Shown here: positions 32,840-40,970 of the stretch, in pieces
Position numbering within the stretch: the first letter of the stretch is position 1
Layout of the letters: each line of letters opens with the position of its first letter
Assembly: GCA_037349315.1 (NCBI GenBank)
Contig: JBAIAC010000278.1
Coordinates: forward strand, 682,001-746,000
DNA from: Chelydra serpentina
Taxonomy: Eukaryota; Chordata; Testudines; Chelydridae
Length of the DNA: 64,000 bases
Direction: 5' to 3'
The notes under the pieces: generated by a model
Seen by the model: the letters and a program-made list of their open reading frames with translations, nothing else
What the model was told of the DNA's origin: nothing
Databases searched by the model: none
Translations under genes and position numbers: made by a program

Positions 32840-33450
32840 GGGGAGCCCTAGAACAAGAACCCAGGAGTCCGGGCCCCCCAGCACCCTCTGACCACTCAAC
32901 CCCACACCTCTCCCACAGCTGGGGAGAGAACCCAGGAGTCCTGGCTCCCAGCCCCCCCTGCTCTAATCACTACACCCCCTCCCTGAGCTGGGGATAGAAC
33001 CCAGGAGTCCTGGCTCCCAGCCCGCCACTAGCCACTAGACCCCATTCCCCTGCCCTCGCCAGGGATAGAACCCAGGCGTCCGGGCCCCCAGTACCCCCTG
33101 TTCTAACCCCTAGACCCCACCCTGCTCTCTGAGCCGGGATGGAACCCAGGCGTCCGGGCCCCCGGTACCCCCTGTTCTAACCCCTAGACCCCACCCTGCT
33201 CCCTGAGCCGGGATGGAACCCAGGCATCCGGGCCCCCGGTACCCCCTGTTCTAACCCCTAGACCCCACCCTGCTCTCTGAGCCGGGATGGAACCCAGGCG
33301 TCCGGGCCCCCGGTACCCCCTGTTCTAACCCCTAGACCCCACCCTGCTCCCTGAGCCGGGATGGAACCCAGGCATCCGGGCCCCCGGTACCCCCTGTTCT
33401 AACCCCTAGACCCCACCCTGCTCTCTGAGCCGGAACCCAGGCGTCCGGGC
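32840..33450 (-). repeat. tandem array derived from the MIR-like end unit (74 bp units)
   Basis: Starts with the usual GAACCCAGGAGTCCTGGCTC units, then about five close copies of a 74-bp unit with GGAACCCAGGCGTCCGGGCC, GGTACCCCCTGTTCTAACCC and CACCCTGCTCYCTGAGCCGG. Ends within 100 bp of the SPRYD4 promoter. Confidence 0.85.
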
Positions 33451-33499
33451 CCCACAGCCAAACCCCCAAGCTGGGCTCCGAAGCAGAGACGTGCCCCGC

Positions 33500-33648
33500 C
33501 CCGCCCCTTTGTCCAATGAGGGTCAAAGGTCACGCCTAGGCCCCGCCTCCCTGGCTCCAGCGGAAGACAGGCCCGCCCAAGATGGCGGCGCCCAGCCCGG
33601 CTACTTCCGCCCGGGCCACGTGAGGCGGGAAGGCCGCGCGACTCCAAG
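33500..33648 (+). promoter_or_regulatory. SPRYD4: SPRYD4 promoter
   Basis: TATA-less, CpG-rich. It holds a CCAAT box (33513-33517), a near-perfect DR1 nuclear-receptor site GGGTCAAAGGTCA (33520-33532), an E-box CACGTG near 33618, and a YY1 site CAAGATGGCGGCGCC at 33579-33593 repeated as 33646-33660 over the start codon. The first YY1 copy contains an ATG (33582) opening a 13-codon upstream frame that ends at TGA. Confidence 0.7.
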
Positions 33649-33739
33649 ATGGCGGCGCCCATGCTGAGCGTTCTGTGGCGGCCGGGCTGGGGCCTGCGCG
33701 GGGTCGGCCGGGCTCGCGCGAGCGGCCCCCACCGGAGGG
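33649..33739 (+). CDS. SPRYD4: SPRYD4 exon 1 (start codon)
   Basis: 91 nt, ATG inside AAGATGGCGGCG; 30 codons plus one base ending GPHRR; donor GTAGGC. Confidence 0.9.
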
Positions 33740-36072
33740 GTAGGCACCGGCCGGAGCCCCGCCCCCTGGGAGCCCCGCCCCCAACAGCCGCCGGGGGGAG
33801 GGAACCGCCCCCATGAAAGGCCCGCGGGGGCTGGGATCTGCCTGGTCTGGCGCCCCCCCCCCCCCCCGAGATGGCGTGGGGCTGGCGCTGCCCCCCTGGG
33901 TTGGCTCTGGGGGTGGCCTGGGGGTGACCCTGCCCCCGGGGGTGGGGGTTGGCTCTGAGGGGGCTGGCCCGGGGGTGGGGGTCAGCGCTGCCCCCCGGGG
34001 TTGGGGCTGGGGCTAGCCTGGGGGTGGGGGCTGGCTTTCCCCCCGGGGGTGGAGGTTGGCACTGCCCCCCGGGGTTGGGGCTGGCACTGCCCCCGGGGGT
34101 GGAGGTCGGCACTGCCCCCCTGGGTTGGGGCTGGGGCTGGCCCAGGGGTGGGGGCTGGCTTTCCCCCCGGGGGTGGGGGTCGGCACTGCCCCCCGGGGTT
34201 GGGGCTGGGGCTAGCCCGGGGGTGGGGGTTGGCGCTGCCCCCCGGGGTTGGGGCTGGGGCTAGCCCGGGGGTGGGGGTTGGCACTGCCCCCCTGGGTTGG
34301 GGCTGGGGCTGGCCCGGGGGTGGAGGGTGGCTCTCCCCCTGGGTTGGCTCAGGGGTGGCATGACATCCCTTCCTCAACACTGCCCTGTTCTTGTACTTCC
34401 TCCCCCCGCCCCCCAGCTGGCCTGGGCCTGGTCACTGCTCTCTGGCACTCTTCACCCCCCCCCCCCCCCCGTCCTGGGATTGGGACCCTAATTCCCATTC
34501 TCTCTGCTGGGGCAGTGTGTGGGGTGTCTCCTCCCCCCCCAAAGCTGGGCTGCCTTTGCAAGTGTTTGTGCGACCCTGTCAAGTGATTTCCCAGTCCCTG
34601 ATGCACGGCCCCTCCCAGCCCCTGAGACTCGCAGCCTGACCTTTCTCCCATTTCTCCGCAACCCACTTCCCGCCCAGCTCACGCCGCTCCACGAGACTTG
34701 GCTCCGACCATGGAAAAGATTAGAGCAGCTGCAGGGGCGGCTGTTTTTAAAGGGACATTGAGCTCAGCCCCAGGGTTAAGCTTTATTTAAGAACCATCCG
34801 AGATCTCACGTGAGTTACTGTGATTTGCGTTGCACGAGCGCCTGGCGGGGCACAGGGATCCTGTCTGGATGCTCGCAGGGGTCCCAGCACCAGAGACTGG
34901 CTTCAAATTGAGAGAAATGTGCATTGGGTTCTTTTGATCTGCCTCCTGCTTTAGGATTCACGTTTTTCCCTGCACCTCTGAAGGTTACAGACTTACTCTT
35001 ATGTTTTTGGCTGGGAAGCTGAGACGCTCCTGTAAATCAGCTCGCTCCAGGAGCTGAGACATTTAGCAACTTTTGGGGGGGTTTCTTGACTCGCGGTGAA
35101 ATTGTAAGAGTTGGCAATGCTGCGATCGTTAATGCATGTAGCCTCGCAACGCCCCTTGTGAGAGAGGGAGCTGCTATTCACTTCATTCTACTGATGGTGC
35201 AGAAGAGAGATTTTCAAAAGTGACCTGCCTGTAAGACTCAGAGCAGGGTCTGTCTCTTAACGACATCTGTGCACAAAGGGGCCCTGATCTCTGGTGCGAC
35301 TGTAACCCTAAAAATGTCAGGTGTTAGAAAAACAGGAAAGGACCCTGACGTATAATTTTTATTTTGTGTGCCCTTTAAACCAACAATCTAGCTGCCCACC
35401 CCAGCCCGCTGATGTGAATTATCTTGATTCTAGTCATCTTGGAGTGGAAGAATTTGCTGTCCTAGCGGATTCTTTCTGTGAGCCCTCAGTAAAGCTTCTC
35501 CTTGGTTTTTCCCCTCTCCCGCAGACATCAGTTTCAAGCTAGACGAGCGAACGGCTCACAGCAGCCTGGATCTCTCCAAAAAAGACACCGGCGTCATTTA
35601 CCGCATGCTGGGGATTGACCCAAGCAAGGTCCCCCAGAACCCTGAGCGGTTCCGGGAGTGGGCGGTGGTGCTGGGGGATGCCGCCGTGTCCGGCGGCCAG
35701 CACTACTGGGAAGTGACGGTCAAGCGCTCGCAGCAGTTCCGTATCGGCGTGGCTGATGTGGACATTTCCAGGGAAGGGTGCATTGGGCACGACGACCGCT
35801 CCTGGGTGTTTGCGTACTCCCACCGCAGGTGGTACGTCATGCTGGCCAACGAAACCACCCCCATCGGCAGCATCGGCCACCCCGAGCGTGTGGGGCTGCT
35901 GCTGGACTATGAGGGCAGGAAACTCAGCCTGGTGGATGTGGGCAAACAGGTGTTAATCCATACCCTGGTCACGGAGTTCCAGGGGCCTGTGGTGCCCGCG
36001 TTTGCTCTCTGGGATGGGGAGCTGCTAACTCATTCTGGGTTAGATGTGCCCAAGAACCTCTGGGACAGTTAA
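33649..36072 (+). CDS. SPRYD4: SPRYD4, SPRY domain-containing protein 4, complete
   Basis: Small single-domain B30.2/SPRY protein; mammalian SPRYD4 is reported mitochondrial, with little known biochemistry. Exon 1 (33649-33739) and exon 2 (35525-36072) join in phase 1 to give 212 residues, close to the 207 of human. Residues 1-30 (MAAPMLSVLWRPGWGLRGVG and on) are Arg-rich with no acidic residue, as in a mitochondrial presequence. From DISFKLDERTAHSSL on it is the SPRY domain, with ERFREWAVVLGD, HYWEVTVKRSQQFRIGVADV, DDRSWVF and GPVVPAFALWDGELLTHSGL. The start lies in a CpG promoter. The 1.8 kb intron holds a minisatellite and a dispersed repeat. Transcribed away from AQP14 and in the same direction as RBMS2. 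The assignment is secure. Confidence 0.96.
33880..34345 (+). repeat. GC-rich minisatellite in SPRYD4 intron 1
   Basis: Words GGGGGTGGGGGTCGGC, ACTGCCCCCCGGGGTTGG and GGGGCTGGGGCTAGCC repeat with variable 30-60 bp spacing, giving about 10 units. Strongly G4-prone on the transcribed RNA. Confidence 0.9.
34860..35140 (+). repeat. undetermined dispersed repeat in SPRYD4 intron 1
   Basis: Words TTTTGATCTGCCTCCTGCTT and AAATTGTAAGAGTTGGCAAT; related to the copies at 30890 and 52985. Confidence 0.45.
35525..36072 (+). CDS. SPRYD4: SPRYD4 exon 2 (stop)
   Basis: Acceptor CCCGCAG at 35518-35524; 548 nt encode the whole SPRY domain and end DVPKNLWDS, TAA. Confidence 0.97.
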
Positions 36073-36606
36073 CGGTTAACCCCAGTGCCTGGGATGTCTG
36101 GACATGCCCTCCTGTAGGGAGACCCTTCGACTCCCCTCTCAGTCCCCAGCTAGGAACCGGCTCTTCTGCTCAGCTAAAGCAGGGTCCTCGGGCCAAGATT
36201 CTGCCTGCGGTATCTGTGGCTCCACCCAGGAGCAGAGAAGCCCCCCGCTGCCCCTGGGGATCAGGCAATCCCAGACTTGTCTCCCTTCTCCATCTCAGCT
36301 AGTCCTTAGGAGCTCTGTGGCCAACTGCCACTCCTGTGCCAAACGCCCTGCCGGTCTCTGTGCCCGTCCTCACCTAGCGCCCCGTGTGGCAGATTTGGAT
36401 TTGAGTGACATGAGGCTTTGCTGGAGGGAGGGAAGCGTCACCGTTGCCCCCTTCTGTCTCAGGGAGAGGAGGATAGTTGGACGCAGAAGCTCTCAGACGG
36501 TGGGTCCTGCATCTCAGCGACTGCACCCGAACCCAGCCAGAAATGTAGATCCCGTCCCGCCCCTGTGCTGACCAACGAGGCCGTTACGCTTCCGTTTCCA
36601 CGCGTG

Positions 36607-36612
36607 CTTTAT
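36607..36612 (-). terminator. orphan minus-strand polyadenylation signal
   Basis: AATAAA in CCTATCAATAAAGCACGCG on the minus strand, 535 bp past the SPRYD4 stop and facing it. No minus-strand gene was identified to its right; see findings. Confidence 0.3.
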
Positions 36613-36914
36613 TGATAGGATCCAGCTCCCTCTTCTCCTGCTGCATCCCCCCCACTGTCTAGAGCCAATCCACAGGCCCCAGGGATGGTCAGGCAAACGA
36701 ATGCTGGCACCGATGCATAGTGCTGCCCCATGGCTGTTCCTAGGTGCAGGGGGGAAAAACCCAGGAAGGAGCAGTAAGTGTGAGCAGGGACTTTGTGTCT
36801 GTAGCTTTCCTCTCAGCCGTGGTTTGTCTGGCTTAGCCGGGGGAGGGGGAACAGTGCTACCCCGCCCCCCAGCCCCATGAAGGACTTTGCCTCTGCCTCT
36901 TCCCAATCCTCTAG

Positions 36915-37510
36915 GCCAGGGGTGGCCAGAAGGAGCCAGAATTTACCAATGTGCATTGCCAAAGAGCCACAGTAACATGTCAGCAGCCCCCCGCCCCCAG
37001 TGTCTCCCACCCGCCAGCAGCACCTAACCCTCTATCCCTGCACCTCCCGCCCGCAGTCAGCTGGTTTGTGGAGTGCAGAAGGCTCACGGGGAGGAGGAGG
37101 AGCAAGGGCGCAGCAGACTCAGGGGAAGGGGCCTTGGGGGAAGGAGTGGGGCCGGGGCCGGGGCCTGGGGCAGAGCCGGGGGTTGAGCAGTGAGCACCCC
37201 CCGGCACATTGGAAAGTTGGCACCTGTCGCTCCAGCCTGGGAGTCGGCACCTATACAAGGAGCCGCATATTAACGAGGGGGAGGGGTCGCTCAGTGGTTT
37301 GAGCACTGGCCGCTAAACCCAGGGTTGTGAGTTCAATCCTGGAGGGGGCCATTTAGGGATCTGGGGCAAAAATCTGTCAGGGGACAGTACTTGGTCCTGC
37401 TAGTGAAGGCAGGGACTGGACTCGATGACGTTTCAAGGTCCTTCCAGCTCTATGCGATAGGCATATCTCCAGATATTATAACCTCTGATGAGCCACAGGT
37501 TGACCACCCC
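36915..37510 (+). mobile_element. undetermined repeat interrupted by a SINE
   Basis: An element containing GAAGGAGCCAGAATTTACCA, CATTGCCAAAGAGCCACAG and GCACATTGGAAAGTTGGCAC breaks at about 37275 and resumes at about 37488 with GATGAGCCACAGGTTGACCA. The inserted piece is listed separately. I cannot assign the outer element to a class. Confidence 0.55.
37278..37462 (+). mobile_element. tRNA-derived SINE, diverged subfamily, nested
   Basis: GGGGTCGCTCAGTGGTTTGA and GTGAGTTCAATCCTGGAGG match the family head, but the body has CAGTACTTGGTCCTGCTAGT and the tail TTCCAGCTCTATGCGATAG, unlike the other three copies. Confidence 0.75.
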
Positions 37511-37645
37511 AGCTCCAGGGGAAGGTCCCATCCCTCAGCAGCCCCGGTGCATCCAGATGCATTCACACAAACCCAGCCCTCCTGGTGGTGCTTTGCTGAC
37601 TGTGTGTATTGGCAGCCGGGTGGGTCTCCCACTCCGCTGCCCTGT

Positions 37646-37651
37646 AATAAA
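37646..37651 (+). terminator. possible distal SPRYD4 polyadenylation signal
   Basis: First plus-strand AATAAA noticed after the SPRYD4 stop, in CCTGTAATAAACCGG, 1.57 kb downstream and beyond inserted repeats. Weak evidence. Confidence 0.2.
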
Positions 37652-37789
37652 CCGGAGAATCCTCAGCGGCGTGTGTCCCCTCTCTCTGCGCCGGTGCCGC
37701 TCTGCTAGCGCGACATGGGCCAGGAGGGGACTCCTAGCGAAAACAGCCGCTCCCTAAATAGTCCCCAAACGCAGCCGGGTTGGTCTGTT

Positions 37790-38110
37790 TGGCCCCCCGC
37801 CCCAGGCTTTGCTGATGCCCCTCGATCCTGACCCGCAGTCCCCTGCTAGCCCAATCCTGGGCTCCCCCCCAACTCTGCTGGTGCCCCTCAATCCTGACCT
37901 GCAGCCTGCTGCTATCCCAGCCCTGGGCTCCCCCAACTCTGCTGGTGCCCCTCAATCCTGACCTGCAGCCTGCTGCTATCCCAGCCCTGGGCTCCCCCAA
38001 CTCTGCTGGTGCCCCTCAATCCTGATCTGCAGCCCCCTGCTAGCCCAGCCCTGGGCTCCCCCTATGGCTCTGCTGATGCCCCTCACTCCCGACCCACAGC
38101 CCCCTGTTCA
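37790..38110 (+). repeat. tandem array of ~64 bp units (dispersed family)
   Basis: About five units of CTCTGCTGGTGCCCCTCA, TCCTGACCTGCAGCC and CCCAGCCCTGGGCTCCCC. The same unit recurs at 56070-56500, 57605-57790, 59730-59825, 61955-62065 and 63245-63530. Confidence 0.85.
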
Positions 38111-38179
38111 GTAGGGGTCCATCTTCCCAGAAGCCAGACTCTTGCTCTCAAACAAGGCCCCCATCCTCCCCTCTGTTCG

Positions 38180-38300
38180 GATTTATTAGGTGTGTTACGG
38201 TTGCACTAGGAGCGCCAGTCCTGGGCCCGTTGTGCGAGGTACTGCACAAACAGAAGTAAAAGCTGCTCCGGGCCCTAAGGAGCTCACACTCGAAGTGCGG
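38180..38300 (+). repeat. undetermined dispersed repeat (TTACGGT...GTAC family)
   Basis: TTATTAGGTGTGTTACGGTT and GAGGTACTGCACAAACAGAA. Related copies lie at about 52085-52180, 53340-53402 and 53860-53945. Confidence 0.5.
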
Positions 38301-38579
38301 GGACAGACCTGGTCAGAGATCTGGCCGTGCCGAAGCCTCTGCAGGACTCCGTGTGTCCTATGCAAGTGTTGCACGATTCAGAAGTCGTGGGGCTAACAAG
38401 ACGTGCTTTAAACCACTGCTCCAGCTGCTGTTCTCTGCCGGAGCTGCGCCTCCCCCTTCCTCTGTACATGGCGCTCTCTGGGGAGGCAGCGAGACCCTCT
38501 GATCCGACTACTACGGGGAGAAATCACCAGCACCCACAAAACGATCATTGAGGTGACACAAATCCACACTCTGATCTTA

Positions 38580-39105
38580 GAGACCCACCATGGCCCCAGA
38601 AACCAAGGCTGGGCTGGAAGGGCCCGTGCGGTCACGGCATCCAGCCCCCTTGCGCTGGGGCAGGGCCAGATAACACTGGACCAGTTCTGGCAGCTGTTTG
38701 TCCCACCTACTCTTCAAAACCTCCAATGCCGGGGATCCCACCACCTCCCTGGGGAGCCCGTGTGGGAGTTGAACTACCTGTGGAGTTAGAAAGTTTCCCC
38801 TAATGTCCAACCTAAACCGCCCTTGCTGCAGACTAAGCCCCTTGCTGCGTGTTCTCCCTTCGGTGGATGTGGAGAACAATTCGTCACTGTCCTCGTGCGA
38901 ACAGCCTTCAGCGTATTTACAGACTGTTCTCAGGTCCCCTCTCAGTCTGCTTTTCTCAAGACTAAACTGCCCAGGTATTTTAACCTTTCCTCACCGGTCT
39001 GCTTTTGATCATTTTTGTTGACAGAGTTCTTCCCCCGGGGCCTCCCCCGGACTGAGTAGAGCCAGACAGTTACCTCCTGAGTCTCTCTCGGGCCCCTGTC
39101 CTGGC
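38580..39105 (-). mobile_element. CR1 LINE fragment, antisense
   Basis: CTTCAAAACCTCCAATGCCG, CCCTAATGTCCAACCTAAAC, CTTGCTGCAGACTAAGCCCC and CAGTCTGCTTTTCTCAAGAC follow the antisense CR1 order. Confidence 0.8.
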
Positions 39106-39849
39106 CCCCCTACCCCAGCGCTGCTCCCCTCTCTGTGTCCCGGTACTTGGCACCCCCTTTGCTCAGTGTGGGGGGGTTGCCTGTTTGTATTAGGTCAGCC
39201 CTGGAGAGGCCTGGCCAGAGTACATTGCACTGGGCACTGCCCAGACATCCTGCTGGGGTAAAGGCCCTACCCCGAGGTGCTGGCCTGGCATAAGTTGAGA
39301 CAGCAGGTGGGTGCAGCCAGGCCGAGGGGACAGCAGGCCAAGGTGTGGCCAGAGCCCCCCAGCTGCTCGGCCAATCTCTGAGTCTTAATGCCACCGTGTG
39401 ACCCCCCCGGCCCGGAGCCTTCCCAGGTGAGGCCCCGATTCTGCAAATGAGTCCACGGAGAGGCCCTGCCTGCGTAGATCAGATCTCAGGAGCACAGCGG
39501 ACGCTTCTCGAGGGGGGCGGCGTGGAAAACTGTAAAACTCTGATCCAAGCACAGGAACGTCCCCTACCCCCACAGGCCACCGGCTTCCCAAAGCGCTGTG
39601 CTCCGAAGGGGGCAATAAAGGGGATAGAGAGACAGACTTAAAGGCAATTTTGGTTTGTAGTGGCAGCATGTCTTAGTGGCTAGAGCCCTGGACGGGGACT
39701 TGGGAGCCCTGCCTTTGGGCAAATCACTTTCCCCTCTCGCTTGTAAATGCTTTAGGGCAAGGAACTGTCTCCCACTAGCACCACGGTGGGATTCTGCTCT
39801 ACCCAGGTTCTCATCCAGCCCTCCGCCAGACGGCGCAGAACATCGGGGG

Positions 39850-40140
39850 GCTCCGCCTGGGGAACTCTCTGCCACCTGATGCCACGGAGGCCAAGAATTT
39901 AGCAAGACGCAAAGAGGGAGGCGATGTTTCTAGGGAGGATAGGAATAGCCAGGCTTAGAAGCGTTGACGCTAACACAGATTTTTGGAAGGGAGATAAAAC
40001 CTCACACTCCGGGATTTAAACTAATCTCTTGTAAGTTAGAATGAGACCTTCACAGGGGCCTGATTATCCCACCTCTGCCTCTGGCCACTGTCTGATACTG
40101 GTGCAGACGGACCAGGGGTAAGGAATCCAGGGGGGGGGAA
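39850..40140 (+). mobile_element. CR1 LINE 3' fragment
   Basis: Sense CR1-type words GGAACTCTCTGCCACCTGAT, GAGGCCAAGAATTTAGCAAG, GCCTGATTATCCCACCTCTG. A short MIR-like stretch (39665-39740) precedes it. Confidence 0.6.
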
Positions 40141-40729
40141 TCACTCTGGGTCCAGTGGAATGGTTCCTGCAACCCTACAATAACAAACCACTGCGGCTTC
40201 ACCAAGCTTCTCATTTCTAGTTCTGTGTCATCACCTGAGGAGTGACACCCTCCCCCCCGGACGTGACCCGGGCGCAACACACAGAGTAACAACACATGGG
40301 TAAAAAATGTGCGGCCGTCTGGCTCGGGCCTTGTGTGTTTAATGGGAAACAGACATCGATTTTCTAACCTCGGCACCTGACGGTTCCGGGCCGCTCTGAA
40401 ACACCCCCTCGTTCATGCGCATGTAAATATTTATTGCATCAATACAGGCTAGCCAGTAAACCAGCCCAGGTGGCCAGACCCAGACCTCCTAGCCTGTTTG
40501 ATCTCTGGGTTCTGCCGGTTAATTTTATGCTTCGAGGGGGAGGTGGAAGAGAAGAGTCGAAGGCTTGCGTGGCACTGCCCGGCCGGGGTCCCCGTCGTCT
40601 CCCTGCCAAGGGAGGTCAGGAATTACCCCCCACCCAAGAAAAGGCAGAGACTGGGAATAGAACCCAGGAGTCCTGGTGTTCAGTTCAGTGCCTTTGCCGC
40701 AAGATCATCTTTCCTTCCCTTAGGGTAGT

Positions 40730-40970
40730 GGTCCCCAACGCGGTGTTCAAAAGAGAACGAGGACAGGTCCATCAATGGCTATTAGCCAGGCTGGTGTCCT
40801 TAGCCTCTGTTTGCCAGAAGCTGGGAATGGGCGACAGGGGATGGATCACTTGATGATTCTCTGTTCTGTTCATTCCCTCTGGGGCACCTGGCACTGGCCG
40901 CTGTGAGAAGACAGGAGACGGCTGGATGGACCTTTGGCCTGACCCAGAGCAGCTCTTCTTAGGTCACCTA
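40730..40970 (+). mobile_element. CR1 LINE 3' fragment
   Basis: GGTCCATCAATGGCTATTAG, GGGCGACAGGGGATGGATCA, CTCTGGGGCACCTGGCACTG and CTGGATGGACCTTTGGCCTG, ending near TCTTCTTAGG. Confidence 0.7.

Larger units (their letters stand above)
26210..33480. other. head-to-head spacer between AQP14 and SPRYD4
   Basis: No coding exon recognised in 7.3 kb. Contents in order: unique GC-rich DNA with an orphan minus-strand AATAAA at 26557-26562; a 34-bp minisatellite (26861-28236); GTGTGCAA-rich DNA (28440-28740); a stretch with a 278-codon open frame of no known similarity (minus, 29534-30370); a SINE (30375-30551); an undetermined dispersed repeat (30890-31170); CR1 3' sequence (31330-31725); MIR (32310-32560); and a tandem array (32840-33450). 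Confidence 0.5.

Noticed and set aside
36104..36571. A 155-codon plus-strand frame just after SPRYD4.
   Set aside because: Lies in the presumed 3' UTR of SPRYD4 and resembles no known protein.
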